A DNA stretch of 64,000 nucleotides from an uncultured Acetatifactor sp. (GTDB taxonomy: Bacteria > Bacillota > Clostridia > Lachnospirales > Lachnospiraceae). The notes under the pieces were generated by a model. The model was given only the letters and a program-made list of their open reading frames with translations, did no database searches and had not been told where the DNA came from. The stretch is taken from contig CAKRRD010000007.1 of the NCBI GenBank assembly GCA_934394815.1, positions 4,827 through 68,826 on the forward strand, read 5' to 3'. Position 1 is the stretch's first letter. Every line of letters starts with the position of its first letter. Position numbers and translations under genes: made by a program. Of this stretch, positions 1 through 8,764 are shown piece by piece.

Positions 1-121
1 CGGATACTTTATAACAGACCGGGAAAAACAGTACCAGAAGAATTACCACGACAGCGATTCCCACGAGGATCAGAAGTACGATTCCCAAAATGCTCAATAT
101 TTTAAAAAGGATCGTCAACAT
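1..121 (-). CDS. N-terminus of a DUF2953-like membrane protein (partial)
   Basis: Only the first 40 codons lie in the window; the gene runs off the left edge. The reading starts with ATG at 121-119 and encodes a strongly hydrophobic leader (MLTILFKILSILGIVLLILV, then VVVILLVLFFP) ending in VCYKVS, which looks like the membrane anchor and first strand of DUF2953 proteins common in Clostridia. The start overlaps the stop of the upstream gene by 7 bases, so the two are probably translationally coupled. DUF2953 function is not established. The family call rests on a short segment and is an inference. Confidence 0.5.
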   Translation of the reverse strand, partial: MLTILFKILSILGIVLLILVGIAVVVILLVLFFPVCYKVS

Positions 122-438
122 AACAAATACTCCCGCAGATTGCAGTCTCCCCTCGCTTCCAGGCACTCTTTTGTAATCCGTTCGATCAGCTGCAAAGCAT
201 CTTCATAGCCGGAGGCTATGCCCAGAATCAGAAATTCTTCATCCTTATAATGCGGCTGGACCAACTGTCTCGCATCGAAAATATCCAACTGATCCGACGG
301 GTTCCTGGACGGAGTGATGAGATACACATTGGCCAGAAGAGGCTTTTTTTCCAGTCTCCTTTTTATTTTATCCAGTTTTTCGGAGGCAATGCCCTCTCCC
401 AGATAGAGATTTGAGGCAAATTGAAATCTTCCTGCCAT
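115..438 (-). CDS. Small conserved-looking hypothetical protein
   Basis: A 107-residue soluble protein with no transmembrane segment or motif I recognise. The ATG at 438 is preferred because AAGGA lies 8 bases upstream; a TTG at 444 would be too close to that site. It is followed by the DUF2953-like gene with a 7-base overlap, so the pair forms one unit under a good sigma-A promoter at 468-496. The sequence contains a basic middle part (KIKRRLEKKP) and an acidic C-terminal half with a predicted helix (DALQLIERITKECLEA). No function can be assigned. Confidence 0.7.
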   Translation of the reverse strand: MAGRFQFASNLYLGEGIASEKLDKIKRRLEKKPLLANVYLITPSRNPSDQLDIFDARQLVQPHYKDEEFLILGIASGYEDALQLIERITKECLEARGDCNLREYLLC

Positions 439-467
439 ACACAAGTTCCTTAAAATCTTTTTCTCCT

Positions 468-496
468 AGTATAGCATAGATTTCATGATATTACAA
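468..496 (-). promoter_or_regulatory. Sigma-A promoter for the hypothetical/DUF2953 pair
   Basis: On the minus strand -35 TTGTAA (491-496), a 17-base spacer and -10 TATACT (468-473). It lies 30 bases before the start codon at 438 and is divergent from the promoter at 506-533. Confidence 0.7.
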
Positions 497-505
497 TTTT
501 GTTGC

Positions 506-533
506 TTGACTTTTTAGCATGATATTTTATACT
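506..533 (+). promoter_or_regulatory. Sigma-A promoter for the HD-GYP gene
   Basis: -35 TTGACT (506-511), 16-base spacer, -10 TATACT (528-533), then a ribosome site GGAGG at 551-555. It is back to back with the minus-strand promoter at 468-496; the two -35 boxes are only 9 bases apart. Confidence 0.7.
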
Positions 534-563
534 TGAATTAGTACAAGCGAGGAGGAAACATCT

Positions 564-1616
564 TTGAAGATTATTACTAAAATGGAGTTACAGCCGGATA
601 TGGTCCTGGGGGAGGACATTCTGGATCAGGATCGTGTGATCTACCCTGCAGGAACCACCATCACTCCGCAGATCATTGAGAAATTGAAACGGTACAATCT
701 GGTATGTGTCACCATAATGGAAGATGTTGATTTCGCCACTACACATTATGCCAAGATTCGTTTTGATTCTAATTTCAAAGCATTCGAACGTGCTTATCCG
801 TTGTTTTTGGGGCAATATAAGTTAGCCATGAAACAACTGCTGATCATGGGAAGAAAACCGGCGGATATTATTCTGCTGACAATTTACAACGAATTGTATT
901 ATTATATCACTTCCGGCCCGGTACTGCTTGACTACCTATACAATCTGATGCCCAGCGAAGATGAACTCACCTATACCCAGGGACTGAATGCCGCTCTTCT
1001 GGCGGGGACCTTCGCTGACTGGCTGGGAATGAGCGAAGAAGAGAAAAATACCCTGATTCTCTGCGGTTTCTATTATGATATCGGCAAGCTGCAGCTGCCC
1101 TATGAACTGTTATGGAAGCCCGGAAAGCTTACGGATGAAGAATTCAAGGTCATCAAGACCCATCCCGTAGTCGGCTATACCGCCGTGCGCAATCAGGATC
1201 TGAACGAACATGTGAAGAATGCGGTGATCATGCATCATGAGCGTCTGGACGGCAGCGGTTATCCCTATCATATGTCCGGACAGAAAATAGATGTCTTTGC
1301 CAGATACATAGCCATTATCGATGCCTATATTGCCATGGCATCTCCAAGAACTTATCGTAATGCCCTGACTCCGTTACAGATTCTCGGTAATTTTGAAAAA
1401 AGCCTGGATAAATACGATGTGGAATTGCTGATGCCGATCATGAAACGTATCGCCGATGCCCAGATTGGAACCAATGTGGAACTGAATGACGGAAGTGTCT
1501 GGGAAGTATTGATCATACATCCCAACAAATACTCCCGTCCTGTTTTGAAAAATGAGAAAAACGAATTTGTGGATCTGTTACAGAGACCGGATCTGGAAAT
1601 CGTCAAGAACGTTTAA
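564..1616 (+). CDS. HD-GYP-family protein with degenerate metal site
   Basis: A 350-residue cytoplasmic protein. The start is TTG at 564, 8 bases after GGAGG. Residues 1-110 form an N-terminal domain of unknown role; the rest aligns with the HD-GYP domain, which in active members hydrolyses cyclic di-GMP. Conserved parts are visible: DIGK, the KTHP histidine, the HHE..DGSGYP motif and the later Asp in IIDAY. Two expected metal ligands are not: the first His is Gln in YTQGLN, and the HD doublet reads YD (GFYYDIGK). Known biochemistry of the family makes hydrolysis unlikely or altered, so a nucleotide-sensing or protein-interaction role is inferred. It stands alone with its own promoter and ends at a convergent terminator shared with the Nudix gene. 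Confidence 0.85.
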   Translation: MKIITKMELQPDMVLGEDILDQDRVIYPAGTTITPQIIEKLKRYNLVCVTIMEDVDFATTHYAKIRFDSNFKAFERAYPLFLGQYKLAMKQLLIMGRKPADIILLTIYNELYYYITSGPVLLDYLYNLMPSEDELTYTQGLNAALLAGTFADWLGMSEEEKNTLILCGFYYDIGKLQLPYELLWKPGKLTDEEFKVIKTHPVVGYTAVRNQDLNEHVKNAVIMHHERLDGSGYPYHMSGQKIDVFARYIAIIDAYIAMASPRTYRNALTPLQILGNFEKSLDKYDVELLMPIMKRIADAQIGTNVELNDGSVWEVLIIHPNKYSRPVLKNEKNEFVDLLQRPDLEIVKNV

Positions 1617-1641
1617 GCAGGAATATTTAATAAAAAGAAGC

Positions 1642-1678
1642 AGGAATAATCAATTTTTCCATTGATTGTTCCTTTTTC
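1642..1678. terminator. Bidirectional terminator between HD-GYP and Nudix genes
   Basis: A 13-base stem AGGAATAATCAAT / ATTGATTGTTCCT (one G-T pair) with a 6-base loop, followed by a T-run on the plus strand and preceded by an A-run that serves the minus strand. The Nudix stop codon lies inside the stem. Confidence 0.75.
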
Positions 1679-2090
1679 TTTCCTGATATTCCGCATAAGC
1701 CTTCTCCAGGATCTGCTTCTCATTGGCGAATTTCAACAGATGATATGCCTCGTGATATTTGTAAAAACCGGAATCGGCAAAGTATTCTTCTCTCTGGGGC
1801 TTGCTGTAATAGCTGTCGGTTCCCATCAGATACCAGTGCACTTCTTTCTCCACCACATCTTCCGGTACCGTAAAGGAGTACTCACTTTTACCGATATACT
1901 CCACAATGTATGCTTTCGAACCACTTTCTTCCAGCACTTCCCTCAGGGCGGTCTCTTCGTGGTTCTCACCGGCTTCCACGGTTCCCTTCGGCAGTACCCA
2001 GCCTTCGTATTTATTCTTAATATTTTTATAAAGCAGCAGAATCTTCCCTCGAAAGATCACAACTCCGCCGCAACTGGTAGCCTCAATCAT
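1650..2090 (-). CDS. Nudix hydrolase
   Basis: A 146-residue single-domain Nudix protein. The box is complete: a Gly-x5-Glu start (GTVEAGE) about residue 36, then REVLEES-G, supplying the Glu residues that bind Mg2+. A basic tail (ERKRNNQW) ends the protein. Nudix enzymes hydrolyse nucleoside diphosphates linked to another group; the sequence gives no substrate, although PKG before the box resembles diadenosine polyphosphate or mRNA-cap-type members. It is the last gene of the zapA to PBP transcription unit, 16 bases after the PBP stop. Confidence 0.88.
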   Translation of the reverse strand: MIEATSCGGVVIFRGKILLLYKNIKNKYEGWVLPKGTVEAGENHEETALREVLEESGSKAYIVEYIGKSEYSFTVPEDVVEKEVHWYLMGTDSYYSKPQREEYFADSGFYKYHEAYHLLKFANEKQILEKAYAEYQERKRNNQWKN

Positions 2091-2106
2091 GGCTTGTTAC
2101 CTCCGA

Positions 2107-3597
2107 TCACTGTTTCTGATTGAAATAGGAATCAAACAGACGTCTTGCAATGGGAACCGCATAATCACCGCCGCTTCCGGCACCTTCCACAATAATGGTG
2201 ACGCAGACCTCCGGATCCTCTGCCGGAGCAAACCCGGTAAACCAGGCATGGCTGTCGCCCTTGACATTATTGTATTCTGCGGAACCGGTTTTGCCGGCTG
2301 CGGTATAATTCAGTCCCCGCAGCTTGGAGGCAGTACCTTCTTCCACCACATCGGTCATCAGCTGTTTTAAAGCGGCTGCTTCCTCTTCCGTCATCAGCCG
2401 TCCGTATTCGGAAGCCTTAAAATTCCTGACTATTGTACCTTCATCGTTTTCCACATGATCGATCACATAGGGTTTCATCAGGACACCATCGTTGGCAATG
2501 GCGCAGGTGATCATATTCAGATGCATCGGCGTGATCTGGGTCTTGCCCTGACCGATGGATGTCTGCATCATTTCTGCAGAAGGGGTGCTGTCGGAGACCA
2601 GAGCCGAGCTTTTAGCATAATTCAAAGTTAACGGCAGATCTTCATTGAACAGCAGATCATTCAAAGTCTCCTGAAATGCGGATCGGTCCAGACTCATTCC
2701 GATATTGGCAAAGGAAGAATTACAGGATTTCGCAAAGGATTTTTTAAAATCCACCTGTCCGTGATTTGCCCCGTGGTAACAGCTGATCTTGCTGTCTCCC
2801 ACCCGGAAGGATCCGTTACAGTTATACGAATAGTTCTGATAAGTAGTAGGATTCTCACGGATGTACTCCAATGCCGTTACGATCTTGAAAGTAGATCCGG
2901 GAGGGTAAAGCCCCTGAGTGGCACGGTTTAACAGCACCGTACTGGAATCATTGTCCACCAGATCATCCCAGATCTCCGGGATGGTATTCGGATCAAAATC
3001 CGGATGGGACACCATGGCAAGGATCTTACCGGTAGAAACTTCCGTCATAATGATGGCTCCCCGGTAAATATCCAGCTGGTCATTGGCCACCTGCTGGATC
3101 TGGACATCCAGCGTGGTATAGACATTGTCTCCGGGATTCTTTTTCCCGGCGGTATCGTTTTTGACCTTGTTGCTCAGAGAAGTATTGGTGTTGATCAGAT
3201 AATAATTGGCCAGTGCTTCCACTCCCATTCTGCCCTGGGTGGAATATCCCACAATATGGGAAAACAGATTCTTAAAAGGATAATTACGGGTCTCTTCTTC
3301 CTCTTCTCCGAGGATTGTTTCCGCAAGGACTTCTCCGTCCCTGGAATAGATAGATCCGCGGTAATTACGGGATAACAGAATCTGCTGACGGGAATTATAG
3401 CTGTTATTGATCATATCCTGTTCACTGGTTGCCACAAAATGCCCCAGATAGATTAGCAGACATAAGAACAGCACACCGATTCCTCCGGCAGACAGCCAGA
3501 TTTCCCGCTGATTTCCCATACGTCTGCGATTCTGCGCTTTCTTTTTCTGATCGGCTTCGCTCTTTTTCTGCGTATTTTGCATCTTATTTTCTGCCAC
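2107..3597 (-). CDS. Class B penicillin-binding protein (transpeptidase)
   Basis: A 496-residue peptidoglycan transpeptidase. A basic cytoplasmic tail is followed by one transmembrane anchor (about residues 33-54), a short dimerisation domain and the transpeptidase domain with all three motifs: SxxK in PPGSTFK (near 235), SxN in SCN (near 292) and KTG in GKTGS (near 435). It is smaller than typical PBP2/PBP3 and resembles the PbpA type paired with RodA in Actinobacteria and Clostridia. GTG at 3597, preceded by AAGGAGA, is the start; it overlaps the upstream SEDS gene by 14 bases. Together they should form the polymerase-transpeptidase pair that crosslinks cell wall at the membrane. Confidence 0.9.
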   Translation of the reverse strand: MAENKMQNTQKKSEADQKKKAQNRRRMGNQREIWLSAGGIGVLFLCLLIYLGHFVATSEQDMINNSYNSRQQILLSRNYRGSIYSRDGEVLAETILGEEEEETRNYPFKNLFSHIVGYSTQGRMGVEALANYYLINTNTSLSNKVKNDTAGKKNPGDNVYTTLDVQIQQVANDQLDIYRGAIIMTEVSTGKILAMVSHPDFDPNTIPEIWDDLVDNDSSTVLLNRATQGLYPPGSTFKIVTALEYIRENPTTYQNYSYNCNGSFRVGDSKISCYHGANHGQVDFKKSFAKSCNSSFANIGMSLDRSAFQETLNDLLFNEDLPLTLNYAKSSALVSDSTPSAEMMQTSIGQGKTQITPMHLNMITCAIANDGVLMKPYVIDHVENDEGTIVRNFKASEYGRLMTEEEAAALKQLMTDVVEEGTASKLRGLNYTAAGKTGSAEYNNVKGDSHAWFTGFAPAEDPEVCVTIIVEGAGSGGDYAVPIARRLFDSYFNQKQ

Positions 3598-4909
3598 CTC
3601 TGCGTTCTCCTTCCTTCTGCAGTCGGATGTAGATTCCCTGTATAATGAAAAACATGATCATGGTCGTCATGACCGAACTTCCTCCGTAACTGATAAAAGG
3701 AAGCGTCACACCGGTCAGCGGAATAAACTTCGTTCCTCCGCCGATGGTCAAAAAGATCTGGAAAATATACATAATACCGATGCCATATACGATCAACTGA
3801 TAGAAACGATCGTGAATGCATACGGCTACCCGCATCATTTCCAGAAAGCTGCTGACGCAGATCAGGATCAGACACATTCCGAAGATCACGCCCAGCTCTT
3901 CACAGATGGAAGAAAAGATAAAATCCGCTTCCACATAAGGAATGGCGGTGGGATTTCCCTTTAACAGACCCATGCCGAACCAGCTTCCGCTGCCGATGGC
4001 AAACAGTGACTGGGTAATCTGATAGCCTTTGTTGTCAATATATTTCCAGGGGTCCTGCCAGGCCAGCACTCTGACCCGTACATGGTCAAACAGTTGATAA
4101 GCCAGATAAGAGGCCGCACCGCCGCCCACAATCCCCGCCAGAAGGTAGAGATAATTTCTGGAAGCGGCAAACACCACGAAGACAAATCCTACGAAAAAGA
4201 TCAATGCACTTCCCAGATCCTTAGACACTACCAAAATCACCACATGGGCTCCCGCAATGATCGCCGTCAGAACGATCCGCTGAAAAGAGACGTTCTCCCA
4301 GAGCGCTCCGGCCAGGAAGAACAGGAACAGGATCTTGACGAATTCCGAAGGCTGAAAGGTGATCCCACCCAGGGAAAAAGAGATCTTGGAACCGTGGGTC
4401 ACTTCTCCCAGGATCAATACGGTACTGAGCAATGCGATTCCCAGTGTGGCATACAGCCAGGTGATCTTTTTGAAGAAATGTATCTTTCCCAGCAAATACG
4501 GAATAAACAGGGAAAAAATCAGGGATACCAGAACGATCACATACTGCCGTATGGCTTTGTCGAAGGACAGTCTCGATACGATACAAAGTCCGATCCCCAG
4601 AAGCATACACATATTATTCAGCAAAAGTCTGTTTATATTCTCATAGATCAACGATACCATGGTAATCGTGGCAAATAAAAAGATCAGTATAAATGCAAAG
4701 AAAAACAGATATTGAAAATCGCCGCTGACCAGTGACAGGTCCAGAAAACACAGCACCTGCACCAGAAACATCAGAATATCCTGCAAAATAAAGACGCCAC
4801 GTCTGGATTCTCCCACCGGATAGCGAAAAGAGTAAAAACAGCTTACGGTATACAGAATCATAAAAAAGGCGATAAAATATTTGGATAATTCAATTACATA
4901 TTCCTGCAT
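3584..4909 (-). CDS. FtsW/RodA/SpoVE-family SEDS glycosyltransferase
   Basis: A 441-residue polytopic membrane protein of the SEDS family, which polymerises lipid II into glycan strands. The C-terminal two thirds contains family signatures: FQPSEFVK, the catalytic-type Asp in KDLGSAL, and TGVTLPFISYGGSS near the end. The N-terminal third adds extra transmembrane helices before the standard core, as in the long RodA form that pairs with PbpA. The start ATG at 4909 follows the U32 gene by 20 bases and the 3' end overlaps the PBP gene. Whether it serves elongation, division or sporulation cannot be settled from sequence; no mreBCD or minCDE neighbours are present. Confidence 0.9.
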   Translation of the reverse strand: MQEYVIELSKYFIAFFMILYTVSCFYSFRYPVGESRRGVFILQDILMFLVQVLCFLDLSLVSGDFQYLFFFAFILIFLFATITMVSLIYENINRLLLNNMCMLLGIGLCIVSRLSFDKAIRQYVIVLVSLIFSLFIPYLLGKIHFFKKITWLYATLGIALLSTVLILGEVTHGSKISFSLGGITFQPSEFVKILFLFFLAGALWENVSFQRIVLTAIIAGAHVVILVVSKDLGSALIFFVGFVFVVFAASRNYLYLLAGIVGGGAASYLAYQLFDHVRVRVLAWQDPWKYIDNKGYQITQSLFAIGSGSWFGMGLLKGNPTAIPYVEADFIFSSICEELGVIFGMCLILICVSSFLEMMRVAVCIHDRFYQLIVYGIGIMYIFQIFLTIGGGTKFIPLTGVTLPFISYGGSSVMTTMIMFFIIQGIYIRLQKEGERRGGRK

Positions 4910-4929
4910 GAATTAAAATACCTTTCTGT

Positions 4930-7167
4930 TTAATCTACGCCACGTTTTTCGTGACCGGTAGTATATTCCGCATACGGCAGGTCCTTGCGTCTGCCTGCGA
5001 AATATTCCAGAACATCAAAAGTCTCTTTTTCGTTCTCTATTGTAAAATCCAGCCGGCAGGTGACTCTCCCCTGCCATTTGTCCCTGTCCTTATGCAGTGA
5101 CAGCAAAACGCTGTTATAGATCACATTAAAACAATGGGTACAGTTACGCAACACCGGGAAACGTTTGTGGTAACGATCCACCAGTTCTGTAATCTCCGGG
5201 CCTTCCATGGGACGGCACTGCTCCGTAGTCTTCCACACACAGTTCGCAGTGACCATCATTGGGATCCTGCCGTAAATGACCTTTTCCGCAGGGAACTCCG
5301 GATTCAGAAGATTCTTCTGTTCCGCCGCCGTCAGTTCCAACGGCAGACAAAAGCCTCCGATCTTCTCTTTCCAGAAGGAAAGACATGTCCGGTTCCAGAG
5401 ATACAGACTGTGATCGCCGATGATCTCTTTCCCCGGAAAATTCCATTGCCGTAACAGTTCTATATGTTCCAGGGAACCTGCCTGAAATCCCCGGATATAT
5501 CCCAGATTTTCTGACAACAGTTCCTGTAATTTTTTCAGATATTGCTGATCCCGCAGACGGAGGATCTTCGGCAGAGAGACCATACAGAGAATCCCTTTTT
5601 CGTTCAGCTCACGGAATATTTCTGCTGTCTGTGCAGGATCCTGTAACAGAAGATCCGCATCCAGATACACCCGAAGCTTTCCGGATACCGCAAAAGTCTC
5701 CTGCTGTAACACGGATCTGTAAAATCCCCGCCATTGTCCGTTTGTCCGCAGACTCACCGCCCAAGGAACCGCATTGTCCCGTCCTTTTTGCACAACGACT
5801 TCCCTGCCGTGGATCCCGATGACCGCCGGAGTATCCTGTACAGGTGCGGTCCCAGGCTCTCTTTCATAAGGAAAACCGTTCTGCCGGATCACTTGCTCCT
5901 CCAACAGTGCAAGACCTTTTCTGCGTAATTCATTGATGGCTTTTAAGGGATAAAAGGCATTGTCACTGACCCGGATCTCCATGGAGCCTTCCGGATGAAA
6001 ATGGCTGTCTCCCAGCTTACCCAGTTGTTTTGCGATATTCTCCCGGGTGATGGGCTGTCGGGCAGCCACATCTACAGGATTCCCTTCCACGACAACATGA
6101 GTCTCTCCACTGTTCAGGCGCAGTACAGCCGTTTTGCCGGTAATAAATTCCGCCTCCATGGATACCGGAAGAGTCAATTTGTGTTCCAGATGTTCCCTTC
6201 GGATATTAGCCAACAGTGTTTCGTCACTGCCACTGTAAGCAGGGCTGTTTAAGGTCACCATTTCCCGGCCGTTATGCTTGTGGTAATATCCGTCCTGCCG
6301 TTCGCTGCGGATATAAAGGCAGGAAAGTGTATGCATATCTGCCTTTGAGATCTTCCAGGGGGCTTTCGGAGCTGCATAATAGTTATCAATATATTTTCGG
6401 TATACCGCAGTAACACCGGCGGCATATTCCGGCTTCTTCATCCGGCCTTCAATCTTGAACGAATCGATTCCGGCCTCCAGCAGCTGCGGAATCGATTCTA
6501 TGGTGCACATATCTTTAAGGCTTAAGGGATAGCATTCCTTCGGATGATTCCCTGTAGTATAGGGCAGGCGACAGGGCTGGGCACAGCGGCCGCGGTTCCC
6601 GCTTCTGCCCCCCAGAATGCTGCTGAACAGACACTGTCCGGAATAACAATAGCACATGGCTCCGTGGATAAAGCATTCGATCTCCAGGCCGGTGACCTCC
6701 TTGATCCGGCGGATCTCCGTAAGGCTCAGTTCTCTGGCAGGAACCACACGGCAGGCTCCCTGTTCTTTCAAAAAGGCTGCTCCATATTCTCCGGTAATGG
6801 TCATCTGGGTGCTTCCGTGAAGCTCCATGCCGGGAAAGTGCTCCTTAAGATAGGAAAATACTCCCATATCCTGAATGATAACACCGTCCAGTCCCGCCTG
6901 ATAATAGGGACTCAGATACCCGTAAAGTTCCGAAAATTCGGATTCCTTCACCAGCGTATTTACAGTGAGATATACTTTTCTCCCGAAAAGATGGGCATAA
7001 CGGATACAGGCGATCAGTTCTTCTTCCGAAAAATTCTCGGCATACGCTCTGGCACCAAAGCGGCTGCCGCCCAGATATATGGCATCCGCACCGGCATGGA
7101 TCGCTCCGTAAAAAGCTTCCGCATTTCCGGCAGGGGCCAGCAATTCTACTTTTTTTGCTGCGTTCAT
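4930..7167 (-). CDS. U32-family protein (RlhA-like, long form)
   Basis: A 745-residue protein beginning MNAAKKVELLAPAGN. The ATG at 7167 has AGAGGA close upstream and is preferred over an in-frame start 19 codons earlier. The family signature is clear: E-FIHGAMCYCYSGQC, then NRGRCAQPCR, with Cys residues that probably hold an iron-sulfur cluster. Although named peptidases historically, characterised members of this group (RlhA) hydroxylate a cytidine of 23S rRNA, and relatives act in tRNA or ubiquinone hydroxylation. The second half is the DUF3656-type extension. It lies directly after zapA, a pairing common in Clostridia. rRNA modification is inferred by family, not shown here. Confidence 0.88.
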   Translation of the reverse strand: MNAAKKVELLAPAGNAEAFYGAIHAGADAIYLGGSRFGARAYAENFSEEELIACIRYAHLFGRKVYLTVNTLVKESEFSELYGYLSPYYQAGLDGVIIQDMGVFSYLKEHFPGMELHGSTQMTITGEYGAAFLKEQGACRVVPARELSLTEIRRIKEVTGLEIECFIHGAMCYCYSGQCLFSSILGGRSGNRGRCAQPCRLPYTTGNHPKECYPLSLKDMCTIESIPQLLEAGIDSFKIEGRMKKPEYAAGVTAVYRKYIDNYYAAPKAPWKISKADMHTLSCLYIRSERQDGYYHKHNGREMVTLNSPAYSGSDETLLANIRREHLEHKLTLPVSMEAEFITGKTAVLRLNSGETHVVVEGNPVDVAARQPITRENIAKQLGKLGDSHFHPEGSMEIRVSDNAFYPLKAINELRRKGLALLEEQVIRQNGFPYEREPGTAPVQDTPAVIGIHGREVVVQKGRDNAVPWAVSLRTNGQWRGFYRSVLQQETFAVSGKLRVYLDADLLLQDPAQTAEIFRELNEKGILCMVSLPKILRLRDQQYLKKLQELLSENLGYIRGFQAGSLEHIELLRQWNFPGKEIIGDHSLYLWNRTCLSFWKEKIGGFCLPLELTAAEQKNLLNPEFPAEKVIYGRIPMMVTANCVWKTTEQCRPMEGPEITELVDRYHKRFPVLRNCTHCFNVIYNSVLLSLHKDRDKWQGRVTCRLDFTIENEKETFDVLEYFAGRRKDLPYAEYTTGHEKRGVD

Positions 7168-7196
7168 AATTTCCTCTGTTGCATTGAATAAGCAAA

Positions 7197-7222
7197 TAGC
7201 TGCCCGAAATCGGACAGCTATC
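7197..7222 (-). other. Hairpin between zapA and the U32 gene
   Basis: ATAGCTGTCCG and CGGGCAGCTAT (one G-T pair) flank a four-base loop. It follows the zapA stop at once. The downstream stretch TTTGCTTATTC is a poor U-tract, so it may attenuate or protect the zapA 3' end rather than terminate fully. Confidence 0.5.
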
Positions 7223-7224
7223 AA

Positions 7225-7626
7225 TTATTTGTCTTTTAATTCTGTCTCCAGACGTACAATTTTCCTGGCATCTTCATTTAACTGCTTTTGCAGTTCTTTT
7301 CCCTGTTTTTCCGCATTTTCCAGTTTGATCTGTGCAGAAATCAATTCATGCTTCAGATCATAGAGTTCTTTTTCCTTGCCCTGAAGTTCTTCCTCCAGAA
7401 TGGAAATCTGCTTCCTGGCTTTAAAATAGTCATCTGCGATGTTCAGCTGCAGCAGAATGTTCTGTTTATCCAGGGGCTGTCTCCGGAAGCCGTCCAGCTT
7501 CCCGTATTCGGCAATCTTACCATTGATATAGGAAGCAATTCTCTGCATGTAATCTTCACTTTCATAGCCGCTTAAAGTAAATACTTTTCCGCCAATGATT
7601 ACTTCGGTATCTGTCTTAGGTGACAT
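7225..7626 (-). CDS. zapA: Cell division protein ZapA
   Basis: A 133-residue FtsZ-associated protein. The N-terminal half has the ZapA fold signature (TEVIIGGKVFTLSGYESEDYMQRIASYIN), and the C-terminal half from about residue 65 is a long coiled coil through which ZapA dimerises. In the cell it bundles FtsZ filaments at the division ring. The ATG at 7626 is preceded by GAGGGG. A strong sigma-A promoter (7700-7728) lies upstream, making zapA the first gene of zapA-U32-SEDS-PBP-Nudix, so division and wall synthesis genes are cotranscribed. It is longer than the classical ZapA because of the extended coiled coil. Confidence 0.88.
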   Translation of the reverse strand: MSPKTDTEVIIGGKVFTLSGYESEDYMQRIASYINGKIAEYGKLDGFRRQPLDKQNILLQLNIADDYFKARKQISILEEELQGKEKELYDLKHELISAQIKLENAEKQGKELQKQLNEDARKIVRLETELKDK

Positions 7627-7699
7627 CTCAACACCCCTCTTAACACTCTTTTGAAAAACACAATATATGCCATTTATTAAAAAATATAATACAAGATTT

Positions 7700-7728
7700 A
7701 TTATATATCAGAATGTATAGGGTGGCAA
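7700..7728 (-). promoter_or_regulatory. Sigma-A promoter for the zapA operon
   Basis: Minus-strand -35 TTGCCA (7723-7728), 17-base spacer, perfect -10 TATAAT (7700-7705), about 74 bases before the zapA start. Confidence 0.8.
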
Positions 7729-7756
7729 GTAAAATTTCGAAGCTGTTTTGCATCTG

Positions 7757-8749
7757 TTACGATTGCAATCCCAGGTGATGATAGGTCAGATCCGTGACCA
7801 TTCTTCCCTTGGGAGTTCTGTTCAGGAACCCATTCTTGATCAGGTAAGGTTCATAGACATCTTCAATGGTACCGGCATCCTCTCCGATAGCGGCAGCAAG
7901 GGTATCCAGTCCTACCGGACCACCGTCAAATTTTTCGATAATGGTGACAAGAATGTAGCGGTCAATATGATCCAGTCCCATCTTGTCCACATCCATAAGA
8001 TCCAGTGCGGTTCTGGCAACCTCCTCCGTAATAACGCCGTCGTATTTGACCTGGGCAAAATCCCGGACACGCTTTAAGATCCGGTTGGCAAGTCTCGGCG
8101 TACCACGGCTCCGTCTGGCCATTTCTTTTGCTCCTGCCGGTTCAATCTCCACATCCAGGATCCGGGCGGAATGCATGATGATCTGCTGTAATTCCTCTAT
8201 AGTATAAAATTCCAGATGATGGATCATGCCAAAACGATCCCGCAGAGGTGCTGTCAGAAGTCCTGCACGGGTGGTGGCTCCTACCAGCGTAAACTTCGGC
8301 AGTTCCAGGCGCACAGATCTGGCACTGGAGCCCTTACCGATCATGATATCAATACAGTAATCTTCCATGGCGGGATACAGTACTTCTTCTACCTGACGGT
8401 TCAGGCGGTGGATCTCATCCACGAACAGCAGATCCCCTTCTTCCATATTGTTCAGAATGGCGGCCATCTCACCGGGTTTTTCAATGGCAGGGCCGCTGGT
8501 CACCTTCATGTGTACCCCCATCTCATTGGCAATGATCCCTGCCAGTGTGGTCTTGCCCAGTCCGGGCGGGCCGTAGAACAATACATGATCCAGGGCATCT
8601 CCCCGTTGTCTGGCAGCGGCAATATAGACCTTTAAGTTTTCCTTGATCTTGGACTGGCCGATATAATCATCCAATGTCTGGGGCCGCAGGGAACCCTCCA
8701 GCTTGACATCTTCTTCTGTGATATTTGTCTCTATCATTCTTCTGGGCAT
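7757..8749 (-). CDS. ruvB: Holliday junction branch migration helicase RuvB
   Basis: A 330-residue AAA+ motor that drives branch migration of Holliday junctions with RuvA. Visible motifs are [11 protein letters not shown] at the N-terminus, Walker [10 protein letters not shown] near residue 60, Walker [11 protein letters not shown] near 110, sensor/Arg-finger region [16 protein letters not shown], and a C-terminal winged-helix DNA-binding domain ending TPKGR. Length is normal. It starts 15 bases after ruvA and shares its promoter, which carries an SOS operator (9474-9487). Function is certain from family. Confidence 0.98.
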   Translation of the reverse strand: MPRRMIETNITEEDVKLEGSLRPQTLDDYIGQSKIKENLKVYIAAARQRGDALDHVLFYGPPGLGKTTLAGIIANEMGVHMKVTSGPAIEKPGEMAAILNNMEEGDLLFVDEIHRLNRQVEEVLYPAMEDYCIDIMIGKGSSARSVRLELPKFTLVGATTRAGLLTAPLRDRFGMIHHLEFYTIEELQQIIMHSARILDVEIEPAGAKEMARRSRGTPRLANRILKRVRDFAQVKYDGVITEEVARTALDLMDVDKMGLDHIDRYILVTIIEKFDGGPVGLDTLAAAIGEDAGTIEDVYEPYLIKNGFLNRTPKGRMVTDLTYHHLGLQS

Positions 8750-8764
8750 AATTCATCCGATTCC

